From assembly GCF_947077765.1 (NCBI RefSeq), contig NZ_CAMTTF010000003.1, forward strand, positions 62,001 through 126,000: a DNA stretch of 64,000 nt. The letters are read 5' to 3'. Within the stretch, counting starts at the first letter, position 1, and every line of letters starts with the position of its first letter. Below the pieces are notes generated by a model. It saw only the letters and a list, made by a program, of their open reading frames with translations, ran no database searches and had not been told where the DNA came from. Shown here piece by piece: positions 25,104 to 34,230 of the stretch. The position numbers and the translations under genes are program-made. This stretch comes from Salinibacter grassmerensis. GTDB taxonomy: Bacteria; Bacteroidota; Rhodothermia; Rhodothermales; Salinibacteraceae.

Positions 25104-26078
25104 ATGGAGACACTGCCCGAGCCCGATGCATCCGACCCTATTCTCGCCATTACGGGCCCCACGGCCGTCGGCAAGACGGAGCTGAGTCTCGACGTCGCCG
25201 ATCGGCTCGACGCCGAGATTATCTCTGTTGACAGCCGACAGGTGTACGAGGAGTTGACAGTCGGCACCGCAAAGCCGTCTTCGGATGCGCGCCGCCGCGT
25301 GCCGCACCACTTCATTGGGGAGCGATCTCTTCACGAGCCCTTTTCGGCCGGGGCGTACGCGGAAGCGGCCAACGACCGCATTCAGGAGATTCTTGCGCGG
25401 GGCCGCCGCCCACTCGTCGTGGGGGGAGCGACGCTGTATCTGCATGCCCTCCAGTACGGGCTGGCAGACATACCGGACGTAGACGATGAGGTCCGTGAGC
25501 AGCTGAAGCAACGGCTGGAGACTGAGGGCCAGGACGCCCTCTATGAGGAGCTTGAACAGGTAGACCCCAAGCAGGCCGCCGAGACCGACCCGACGAAGAC
25601 TCAGAAGGTCATTCGAGCCCTTGAGGTGTACCACGGCACCGGAAAGACACTCTCCTACTACTATGAAAACCAACCGGAACCGCCGTTTGGCTACGTCACC
25701 GTCGTCCTCAATCGAGACCGGGAAAAACTCTACGATCGCATCAACCGGCGCGTCGATCAGATGCTCGACGCGGGTCTTCTGGAAGAGGTTCGTGACGTTA
25801 TGGACATTGACGGCGTACAGCTGGACGAACCACCGCTGAGCACGATTGGCTACCGGGAGCCCATCCAACACCTCAAAGGCGACATCGACTACGACGAGAT
25901 GGTGCGTCTCGTCAAACGCAACACGCGGCGGTACGCCAAACGGCAGCTCACGTGGTTTCGGCGGTACGATGAGTACCACTGGCGAGCCGCGCCCGAAACC
26001 AGTGCAGAGGACCTAATCGCAGCACTGGAAGACGCATTAGGAGATAGTCACTCCGCAGCGGAGGACTTCATGCGGTAG
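25104..26078 (+). CDS. miaA: tRNA dimethylallyltransferase
   Basis: Enzyme of 324 residues that adds a dimethylallyl group to A37 of tRNAs reading UNN codons. The P-loop is AITGPTAVGKTELSLDVADR, followed by the catalytic EIISVDSRQVYEELTVGTAKP, VPHHFIGERS and LVVGGATLYLHALQYGL. The C-terminal YAKRQLTWFRR is the tRNA-binding signature. I start at ATG 25104 (METLPEPDA) because the upstream extension would run through the terminator hairpin. The last 31 bases overlap the convergent glycosyltransferase gene. Confidence 0.95.
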   Translation: METLPEPDASDPILAITGPTAVGKTELSLDVADRLDAEIISVDSRQVYEELTVGTAKPSSDARRRVPHHFIGERSLHEPFSAGAYAEAANDRIQEILARGRRPLVVGGATLYLHALQYGLADIPDVDDEVREQLKQRLETEGQDALYEELEQVDPKQAAETDPTKTQKVIRALEVYHGTGKTLSYYYENQPEPPFGYVTVVLNRDREKLYDRINRRVDQMLDAGLLEEVRDVMDIDGVQLDEPPLSTIGYREPIQHLKGDIDYDEMVRLVKRNTRRYAKRQLTWFRRYDEYHWRAAPETSAEDLIAALEDALGDSHSAAEDFMR

Positions 26079-27367
26079 CTCTCCGACATGTCCTGCCGAA
26101 TATCCGGAGTGCAGACCCGGACGAGGAATACCAGTGCAGCGCCGCCCCACCCCATCCAGATCCAGACCCAGTACGGTCCGTCCACGTAGAAGAGGTATGT
26201 CCCGATCGAGCAGACGCCCAGCCACAGCCAGTGCCACGTTGGCCGTGGTCCCACCACCCCGAGCGCGATGACGGGCAATAGGTACCACGGATGAACGGTC
26301 GTGCTGAAGACAAACAGTGTGCCGATGAGTACAAGGCACGCGCGCCGAAAAGACCACTTATGCCACGCATCCAGCCCGTACAGGACAGGAAGCGATGCGA
26401 GGAAAAAGCCTCGGAAGACTGGACCAATCGTCTTACTCCAGTCCGCCCCGGTCCAGGCCCAAAGGGCATGCTTGATCGCATAATACGGCCCCGCATTAAA
26501 CTCAAATAGCTCTGCAAACAAGTCGACCGACGCTTTGATGTGGGGCAGAGCATACGGGGCCGCGTACGGAAGGCTGACGCCCACCACGAGCAGTGCTCCT
26601 GGCCAGACGGCCCGCCATCCAAATCGGCGAAGCAAGAACGGGCCCAGCGCGAACGGATAGATCTTAACGAGCCCCGCCCCTGCAATGGCCAATGACGCAC
26701 ACACCCCACACTGGCGGCGAACCGCCCATACTGCCGTCAAGAGCAGGAGCACCACGAGGGCTTCGGTGTGGCCCTGGCCGGCCGTCTCGATAAGTACCAG
26801 GGGGTTCCACGCGTAGAGCAGAACATTTCGAGCGGTCGTCAAGCGGGCGAGGACAAGGACCCCCCCAAACTCAACCCCAGCGAATAGGGCCTTCAGCACA
26901 TAGTACGATGTCGTCCAGTTCCCGTCGTAGAACAGTCCCCCGAGGGCAAAGAGAAGCTGCGAAAGCGGAGGATAGACGCTGTAGTACTCCTGGGAGTTGA
27001 GGTTCTCATAGAGCGTCGTGTCCTGGAAAGGAGCAAGGGCCGGATCTGACGGGACAAACCGGTACGGATTGATTCCCTCCCACTGAAGCCATCCATCCCA
27101 GACGTAGCGGAAGAGGTCATCGGTCAACCCTGGCCCGACCGGCAAATAAGCGATTCGGAGGAGCAGTGCTCCCCATAACACGGCCCGCACCGATAGGGTA
27201 TCACGACGCCAAAGGAGCAACAGCCCCGTGCTTCCCAAGAACGATGCCCCGACCAACACGGGCCACGTGGGACGAAATGAGGCCCAAAGCGGCCCTGACA
27301 ACAGCACGACTCCGGTGCACAGCAAGAGCGCCTGGGTAGAAAAACGGAACTGACGACTACCCGGCAT
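26048..27367 (-). CDS. GT-C fold membrane glycosyltransferase (DUF2029/mannosyltransferase-like)
   Basis: Polytopic membrane protein of 439 residues with about ten hydrophobic segments. The first periplasmic loop contains GLTDDLFRYVWDGWLQWEG and NPYRFVP, an acidic motif typical of polyprenol-phosphate-sugar-dependent GT-C enzymes (GT87/GT39 type). YYSVYPPLSQLLFALGGL follows, the usual YPP element after the loop. It likely transfers a mannose or similar sugar to a lipid or protein at the outer face of the inner membrane. Donor and acceptor are not deducible. It is convergent with miaA, with overlapping 3' ends. Confidence 0.75.
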   Translation of the reverse strand: MPGSRQFRFSTQALLLCTGVVLLSGPLWASFRPTWPVLVGASFLGSTGLLLLWRRDTLSVRAVLWGALLLRIAYLPVGPGLTDDLFRYVWDGWLQWEGINPYRFVPSDPALAPFQDTTLYENLNSQEYYSVYPPLSQLLFALGGLFYDGNWTTSYYVLKALFAGVEFGGVLVLARLTTARNVLLYAWNPLVLIETAGQGHTEALVVLLLLTAVWAVRRQCGVCASLAIAGAGLVKIYPFALGPFLLRRFGWRAVWPGALLVVGVSLPYAAPYALPHIKASVDLFAELFEFNAGPYYAIKHALWAWTGADWSKTIGPVFRGFFLASLPVLYGLDAWHKWSFRRACLVLIGTLFVFSTTVHPWYLLPVIALGVVGPRPTWHWLWLGVCSIGTYLFYVDGPYWVWIWMGWGGAALVFLVRVCTPDIRQDMSESYRMKSSAAE

Positions 27368-27496
27368 AGGGGTTGAGGGAAATCACAAACCGGAGAGAAG
27401 CCCCCGCACGTTTAATTAGTGAGCCTCTTACCGCTGGCTGTTACGTGGGGTACACTGCGCAGATTTGGCCTCTTTGTACCCATTAACTTATTTGCA

Positions 27497-27510
27497 CACT
27501 GCAATAACAG
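27497..27510 (-). repeat. Dispersed polar motif, copy 5 (degenerate, in the loop of an inverted repeat)
   Basis: Reads CTGTTATTGCAGTG on the minus strand, 11/14. The core CAATAA is exactly the loop of the perfect inverted repeat ACACTG / CAGTGT (27496-27513). It lies in the 160-base gap between the glycosyltransferase and the peptidase gene. Confidence 0.5.
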
Positions 27511-27527
27511 TGTCAAAATGCAGCCCT

Positions 27528-28598
27528 TCACAAGGTAAATAGCTCTTTCGGGCTATGCGTCAGGTTCTCGCACCCTTCTTCTCGAAGGACAACGATGTCC
27601 TCAATTCGCACGCCGTATTGCTCTTCCGGAAGGTATACTCCGGGCTCGATCGTTACACAAGCACCTGCCGGCAACACCTCATCTGCCGTGTGCGAGACAC
27701 GGGGCCACTCGTGTACCTCAAGCCCGAGACCATGACCCAGCCCATGAGTGAAGTGCTTCGCCAGTCCGACCGCCTCAAGAGACTCTCGGGCCACAGCATC
27801 CAGCTCCTTGCCGGTCATGCCGGCTCGCGCGGCATCGAGCGCCGCGTGCTGAGCGTCCAACACCGCGTCATAGCCTCGCCGGGCCGCATCATCCGGTTCG
27901 CCCAAAGCGACCGTTCTCGTCATGTCGGACGCATACCCGTCTCGGAAACATCCCATGTCGATGACGACCATGTCGCCCTTCTGTACAGGGCGGCTTGTGG
28001 GACGGGCATGGGGGCGTGCGCCATTGGGACCCGAGGCAACGATGGGGTCAAATGCCATTGATTCCGCCCCCTTCTTCAGATGGCGATACACAATTTCCGC
28101 CCCAATCTCCCGTTCCGTCATCCCCGGTTCGACGAGGTCTATAATCTCTCGGAATACGGTTTCGGTAATCGATTGCGCCGCGGATATTTGGGAGACCTCG
28201 TCTTCAGTTTTGGGCCCAATGAGCCGGTTTAGTAGGTTTGTCTTCGGAAGCCACTCTACATCCTCATGCTCTTCCGCGAGGGCATCGCGACGAGCGACGC
28301 TGACGTGATCGGCCTGAAAGGCCACGCGCGAAAACGGCTTCAGAAGGCCCTCTTCCTTCACGCGCTCCGAGAGCCCGTTCTGGGCCACGTGGACATCGGC
28401 CCCTTCCACCTCCGACCGGGCCTGGTCTGTGTAGCGCCCATCCGTTATGAAGGAGGCCGATTCGGGACCGACAATCAACAGGCCACTGGATCCCGTGAAG
28501 CCACAGGCCCATCGGATGTTTGGCATTGCGGTGAGAAAGACGGCGTCGGCCTGAAGGTCGTCGAGGCGACCTCGAACACGAGAAATACGATCGGACAT
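27528..28598 (-). CDS. Xaa-Pro aminopeptidase / M24 family metallopeptidase
   Basis: Cytoplasmic metallopeptidase of 356 residues. The N-terminal creatinase-like domain (VFLTAMPNIRWACGFTGSSG) precedes the pita-bread catalytic domain. Metal ligands lie in VVIDMGCFRDGYASDMTRTV, FTHGLGHGLGLEVHEWPR, VTIEPGVYLP and GVRIEDIVVL. It removes N-terminal residues ahead of proline from short peptides. The length matches the PepQ/YpdF type rather than E. coli PepP. It is separated by 48 bases from guaB on the same strand. Confidence 0.9.
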   Translation of the reverse strand: MSDRISRVRGRLDDLQADAVFLTAMPNIRWACGFTGSSGLLIVGPESASFITDGRYTDQARSEVEGADVHVAQNGLSERVKEEGLLKPFSRVAFQADHVSVARRDALAEEHEDVEWLPKTNLLNRLIGPKTEDEVSQISAAQSITETVFREIIDLVEPGMTEREIGAEIVYRHLKKGAESMAFDPIVASGPNGARPHARPTSRPVQKGDMVVIDMGCFRDGYASDMTRTVALGEPDDAARRGYDAVLDAQHAALDAARAGMTGKELDAVARESLEAVGLAKHFTHGLGHGLGLEVHEWPRVSHTADEVLPAGACVTIEPGVYLPEEQYGVRIEDIVVLREEGCENLTHSPKELFTL

Positions 28599-28646
28599 AC
28601 AGAAGGTAGCGGTACAAGCAACCGGGAGACGCGGAGGACCAATGCC

Positions 28647-30179
<1,533 letters not shown>

Positions 30180-30929
30180 TTATTGAAGATCAACACGTTG
30201 GTAGAGCTCGCGGACTTCCTCCGGCTCTAGCCGGCGCCACTCGCCACGTTGAAGAGGACCGGTGGTGAGCGTGGCGTACTTTGCCCGCTCCAGCTGCACG
30301 ATGTCGTGCCCGAGCGCCTCCATCATACGACGGATTTGGCGGTTGCGGCCTTCGTGCAGTTCGAGGGCAATGTCGGTTTTGCGCTGCGGATCGAGGTATG
30401 CGACTTGATCGGCCGCCGCGTCCCCGTCGGAAAGCTCCACGCCTCGCTTCAACTGATCGAGCTGATGGGGCTTTACCTGATCCTGCAGCCGCACATAGTA
30501 GATCTTGGGAATCTCGTACCGAGGATGCATGAGGCGATGGGCAAGGTCCCCATCGTTGCTCACCAGAAGCACCCCAGTGGTGTTGCGGTCCAGCCGCCCC
30601 ACGGGAAACAGGCCAGATGGATTGTCGTCCGGAACGCCGATTACATCGAGAACCGTCTGTCGATTTTTCGGGTCGTCGGTGGTGCTTATTGTGTCCTTCG
30701 GCTTGTTCACGAGGAGGTACTCAAACTCGAGAGGGTAGACCTCCTCCCCATCTACCATCACGGTCTGCCCCTCCTGCACCCGGGTGCCGTGCTGGTCCAC
30801 CCGTTCTCCGTCAATTTGGACCCGACCCTGTTCGACCAGATCGTCTGCGTCCCGACGCGAACATACACCTGCATGCGCAATGTATTTGTTGATCCGCATG
30901 CCTTCTCGGTCGGAGGAATCCGTGGCCAT
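30180..30929 (-). CDS. rluB: Pseudouridine synthase of the RsuA/RluB/RluE family
   Basis: RNA-modifying enzyme of 249 residues. An N-terminal S4 RNA-binding domain (MRINKYIAHAGVCSRRDADDL) is followed by the catalytic domain with the aspartate in VGRLDRNTTGVLLVSNDG. Later motifs are YYVRLQDQV and LHEGRNRQIRRMMEALGHD. This length and S4+catalytic layout fit RluB (23S rRNA U2605) or RsuA; the exact target is inferred from the family. ATG 30929 is used; the S4 domain begins at a second Met 11 codons in. It overlaps no neighbour and lies 46 bases downstream of scpB. Confidence 0.85.
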   Translation of the reverse strand: MATDSSDREGMRINKYIAHAGVCSRRDADDLVEQGRVQIDGERVDQHGTRVQEGQTVMVDGEEVYPLEFEYLLVNKPKDTISTTDDPKNRQTVLDVIGVPDDNPSGLFPVGRLDRNTTGVLLVSNDGDLAHRLMHPRYEIPKIYYVRLQDQVKPHQLDQLKRGVELSDGDAAADQVAYLDPQRKTDIALELHEGRNRQIRRMMEALGHDIVQLERAKYATLTTGPLQRGEWRRLEPEEVRELYQRVDLQ

Positions 30930-30975
30930 AACGTAGGGACTCGTTCATATTAGGTAACGGGCGGGAGGTCGCCTT

Positions 30976-31716
30976 CTACTCGGAAGGACGGTCATCGGAG
31001 AAATCGGCATTGTCGGCGTCCAGCATATCGACCGAGATTCCCTCCTCCCGGTCAAGTTGCAGGAGCTTGGCTCGCTCGTCGTCGAAGGCCGGGTCATCAA
31101 GTAGGTCTTCCACCTCTCGAAGGGACGGGAGGTCGTCGAGGGCGTCGAGGCCGAACTGCTCGAGAAAGCGGTCGGTGGTGCCATAAAGCAGAGGGCGCCC
31201 TACGGAATCCGCCCGCCCTTCCACACTCGCCAAATCCATCTCCAGCAGTTTCCGGATCGCGTAGTCCGAATTGACGCCGCGCACAAAGTCGACCTCCGGC
31301 CGAGTGACCGGCTGGCGGTAGGCGATCACCGCCAAGGCTTCCATCAGAGAGCGCGAGAGGCTGGTTTCCTGCTCCTCCACGTAAAAGGTTTTTGCGTAGG
31401 GCGAAAGGGAGGCCCGGGTCACCATCCGGTACCCGCCCGCCCAGGACTTCACCGTGAAGGCCCGACCGTGCTCCTCGTACGCTGCGTTAAGCCGATCGAG
31501 GGCCGAGGCGATGTCGTCCTCGGACGGCGCTGAGCGGCCCGTCACGTCGGCCACGATCGTCGCGATGCGGGCCGCCGACACAGGCTCATCGGCGGCAAAC
31601 AAAATCGCCTCCGCGGCCTCTACGAGCGTGTGGTCGTCTGCCGCCGCCGGATGGTCATCACGGTCGGGGGAAGGCGCCGGGGCGTCCGGGGACCCTGGAG
31701 ACGCATCGTCAGGCAT
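30976..31716 (-). CDS. scpB: Segregation and condensation protein B
   Basis: Winged-helix protein of 246 residues that joins SMC and ScpA in the bacterial condensin. The core motifs are LVEAAEAILFAADEPVS, ESLMEALAVIAYRQPVTRPEVDFVRG split over two helices, and GRPLLYGTTDRFLEQFGLDALDDLP. N- and C-terminal tails are Asp/Glu-rich and probably disordered, a halophile trait. No scpA is adjacent in the window; rluB follows on the same strand, a common bacterial pairing (scpB-rluB). Confidence 0.92.
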   Translation of the reverse strand: MPDDASPGSPDAPAPSPDRDDHPAAADDHTLVEAAEAILFAADEPVSAARIATIVADVTGRSAPSEDDIASALDRLNAAYEEHGRAFTVKSWAGGYRMVTRASLSPYAKTFYVEEQETSLSRSLMEALAVIAYRQPVTRPEVDFVRGVNSDYAIRKLLEMDLASVEGRADSVGRPLLYGTTDRFLEQFGLDALDDLPSLREVEDLLDDPAFDDERAKLLQLDREEGISVDMLDADNADFSDDRPSE

Positions 31717-31779
31717 AAGCTACGGCAAGTCGACCAGACAGAGCACGTTCTCGCACACCCTACCTTACTGTGCTATTTC

Positions 31780-32292
31780 CTACGTGATAGACTGAAAAGT
31801 AGACGGGAGCCCGTCACCGGAGCTTGAGGAATCAGGACGCGATGGGGCGTCGGCGGGAGGCTCTTCCTCTCCACAGTACGCCTCGAATGCTTCCACTAGA
31901 TCTCGGGCAATGACATCGGCATTGCGACCCTCAATGTGCTTCCGCTCCACCACGTACACGGGCTGGCCGTCCCGAAGAAGAGCAAAGAACGGCGACGATG
32001 GCGGGATGCCCACGAGGTGCTCTCGGGCCCGCTCCGTGGCCTCGAGATCCTGCCCGGCGAACACCGTGGCATAGTGGTCTGGATGTTGATCGGTCGCATC
32101 TTTCGCCTTGGCGACGGCCGGTCGGGCGTTGCCCGCGGCGCAGCCACAAACCGAGTTAATCACGAGCAGCATTGTCCCGTCCTCCGCCTGATCGAAGGCG
32201 GCATCGACCTCGTCGGGCGTGCGCAATTCCTCGACACCGAGCTGGGTCAATTCCTTGCGCATTGGCTCAACCATCTGCTTGGGGTACGGCAT
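31780..32292 (-). CDS. BrxA/BrxB-type bacilliredoxin (YphP/YqiW family)
   Basis: Thioredoxin-fold protein of 170 residues. The family start MPYPKQMVEPMRKELTQLGV is followed by the redox motif CGC in LLVINSVCGCAAGNARPA. Then come HYATVFAGQDLEATERAR, PSSPFFALLRDG and ERKHIEGR. Bacilliredoxins remove bacillithiol from mixed disulfides; Bacteroidota often have this thiol. The C-terminal 30 residues are a Pro/Ser/Asp tail absent from Bacillus homologues. It is transcribed toward scpB with a 63-base gap. Confidence 0.9.
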   Translation of the reverse strand: MPYPKQMVEPMRKELTQLGVEELRTPDEVDAAFDQAEDGTMLLVINSVCGCAAGNARPAVAKAKDATDQHPDHYATVFAGQDLEATERAREHLVGIPPSSPFFALLRDGQPVYVVERKHIEGRNADVIARDLVEAFEAYCGEEEPPADAPSRPDSSSSGDGLPSTFQSIT

Positions 32293-32632
32293 AAGGGGGA
32301 GGACTCATTCCTTGAGGTAGAGACACGAAGTCCCCCAGCGGTGACCTGGAGGATATGGTGATGGCCTGCTACGATGAATCCAGCCGGGTGATCCCTCCAG
32401 GGCCCCGAACGAGCAGGCTTGATCCTGACTTGGCAGGCCCGCGAATGGCGAGCAAATTCCCCTCCAAGCCTCTCTCTTCTGATCTACCTACACCCGGGCC
32501 TTCTCGCCTCATCCTGTGCATCGATTCGCCGATCCGCACCGCTACGGATATCTTCCACGGGGGGCTCGTAAAGAATCCACGCCCCACTATCGCTGCATCC
32601 TCACTGGACGTACTAGGCACCCTCACCTCCCT
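32293..32632. other. Non-coding gap between divergent bacilliredoxin and hypothetical gene
   Basis: A 340-base gap. Overlapping frames exist on both strands but none has family features. It must hold the divergent promoters; I see no strong hairpin or repeat. Confidence 0.4.
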
Positions 32633-32977
32633 ATGAAGCTAATTATTACGCACGCCCTCTCAGAAACCGGCTCCGAGTTCCACAAACAGAAGTTGTATCA
32701 CGTCCCCGAAGAGACCGTCCGACAGATTGCAAGCGACTTTGAGTCATTTTCGAATGCATCTCCTCGTTCGGAAACCCACGGGGAGATTTCGCCCTGCACA
32801 ACCTACGAATACGACCTCGAGGCTCCCCAGTCTGAGGACAACGACCAGGCGGACGGCAGCGCACGAACCGAGAAAGCACGGGCCGCAGCAGACGACATAG
32901 CCTCCCAACAAAAGGGAGTTCTTACGGTCGACTTTCGGTCGGTCGTCGCGGTTCAAGGGTATCACCATCTTTCATAA
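32633..32977 (+). CDS. Hypothetical protein, acidic
   Basis: Protein of 114 residues from ATG 32633 (MKLIITHALSETGSEFHKQK). It appears to have an N-terminal beta-alpha part and an acidic, Glu/Asp/Gln-rich middle, and ends in VLTVDFRSVVAVQGYHHLS. The composition matches genuine proteins of the neighbourhood. I do not recognise a family. It stands 65 bases upstream of the HAD phosphatase gene on the same strand and may be co-transcribed with it. Confidence 0.6.
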   Translation: MKLIITHALSETGSEFHKQKLYHVPEETVRQIASDFESFSNASPRSETHGEISPCTTYEYDLEAPQSEDNDQADGSARTEKARAAADDIASQQKGVLTVDFRSVVAVQGYHHLS

Positions 32978-33042
32978 CAACTGACTGATAACAGCTGACT
33001 GGATGTATCCGCACGACACAGTGACTTACACCTTTTCAGACG

Positions 33043-33825
33043 ATGGCAGACGAGCAGGAAGCGGCGAATGCATGGCTTCTCGATATGGACGGCGTACTGG
33101 TGCATGAGGAAGTTGTCCTTCCTGGTGCGCAGCAGTTCATTGAGCGGCTTCGGGAGAAGGAGTTGCCTTTTCTCGTGCTCACCAACAATTCCATCTACAC
33201 CCGGCGCGACTTATCGGCCCGCCTCGCCCGCGCCGGGCTGGACGTGCCGGAGGCGCAGATTTGGACCTCGGCCGTCGCCACCGCACAGTTTCTCTCCGAC
33301 CAGGCGCCCGAGGCGTCGGCGTACGCCGTTGGGGAGGCCGGGTTGACGACGGCGCTCCACGAGGTAGGCTACACGCTCACGGATGCCGACCCCGATTTCG
33401 TGGTGCTGGGCGAGACCCGCACGTATTCGTTTCAGCACATCACGGCGGCCGTCCGACTCATCGAACAAGGAGCGCGCTTTATAGCCACCAACCCGGACGT
33501 CACGGGCCCGTCGCCAGAGGGGCCGCTCCCGGCCACTGGCTCTGTCGCCGCCCTCATCAGGGAAGCCACTGGGCAGAAGCCCTATTTCGTTGGCAAACCC
33601 AATCCGATCATGATCCGAAGCGCATTGAATCAGATCGATGCGCACTCGGCCACCACGGCGATGGCGGGGGACCGCATGGACACTGATGTCATGGCCGGCA
33701 TGGAGGCCGGGTTGACTACACACCTGGTGCTGTCCGGATCAACGCGACGCGAAGAGATTTCGGAATTCGCCTACCGGCCGAGCAACGTGGCCGAGTCGAT
33801 ATCAGAGTTGATCGAACGAATTTGA
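33043..33825 (+). CDS. HAD-superfamily phosphatase, NagD-like (subclass IIA)
   Basis: Phosphatase of 260 residues. Motif I is WLLDMDGVLVHE with both catalytic aspartates, motif II is FLVLTNNSIYTRRDL, the lysine of motif III is in YFVGKPNPIMIRSALN, and motif IV is MAGDRMDTDVMAGMEAGLTT. The C2-type cap domain between motifs II and III (VVLGETRTYSFQHITAA, FIATNPDVTGP) places it with NagD and phosphoglycolate phosphatases. The natural substrate (a small phosphomonoester, possibly a sugar phosphate or glycerol phosphate) is not deducible. Confidence 0.87.
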   Translation: MADEQEAANAWLLDMDGVLVHEEVVLPGAQQFIERLREKELPFLVLTNNSIYTRRDLSARLARAGLDVPEAQIWTSAVATAQFLSDQAPEASAYAVGEAGLTTALHEVGYTLTDADPDFVVLGETRTYSFQHITAAVRLIEQGARFIATNPDVTGPSPEGPLPATGSVAALIREATGQKPYFVGKPNPIMIRSALNQIDAHSATTAMAGDRMDTDVMAGMEAGLTTHLVLSGSTRREEISEFAYRPSNVAESISELIERI

Positions 33826-33952
33826 CCGACCGGACCTACGAGATTGGATTCTCTCGTACGCTAAAAGACTCATCGCGCGCTCAATGCGTGAGCAAAGAGA
33901 CGCGAATCCGTAATCCGTATCGGACCGCTCAGAACCCACGTTGCCTCCACAA

Positions 33953-33982
33953 CCCAACGACATGACACCCAACGACATGACG
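33953..33982. repeat. 15-bp tandem duplication
   Basis: CCCAACGACATGACA (33953-33967) is followed directly by CCCAACGACATGACG (33968-33982), differing only in the last base. It is a recent-looking slippage duplication in non-coding DNA. Confidence 0.8.
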
Positions 33983-34135
33983 GCTCAGAGATAGCGTGAC
34001 TTCTGAAGTTTGTAGGTCGTACGCCCAAGAGGTGACAGAATGTGGAGTCGAATTGCAAAGACGTGAATCCTTTTCCCCTCTTGATTTAGACCGTCTGGAC
34101 CCCTCTGCACTCGGTAAGCGTATTTAAAAGTATCG

Positions 34136-34149
34136 AATTGCAATAACGG
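34136..34149 (-). repeat. Dispersed polar motif, copy 6 (near-perfect)
   Basis: Reads CCGTTATTGCAATT on the minus strand, 12/14. Confidence 0.6.
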
Positions 34150-34230
34150 AATATAAAACATAAATGGGCTGCGGTTCATGTAGCCCGGTGTCCGGAAAAA
34201 TAATCGCCATGGGCGCCCGGCCGAAACCAT

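Larger units (their letters stand above)
33826..34230. other. Non-coding gap with a motif copy and a tandem repeat
   Basis: A 405-base gap between convergent genes. It holds a two-unit 15-bp tandem repeat (33953-33982) and one motif copy (34136-34149) inside a clearly AT-rich stretch. No gene is supported. Confidence 0.5.
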
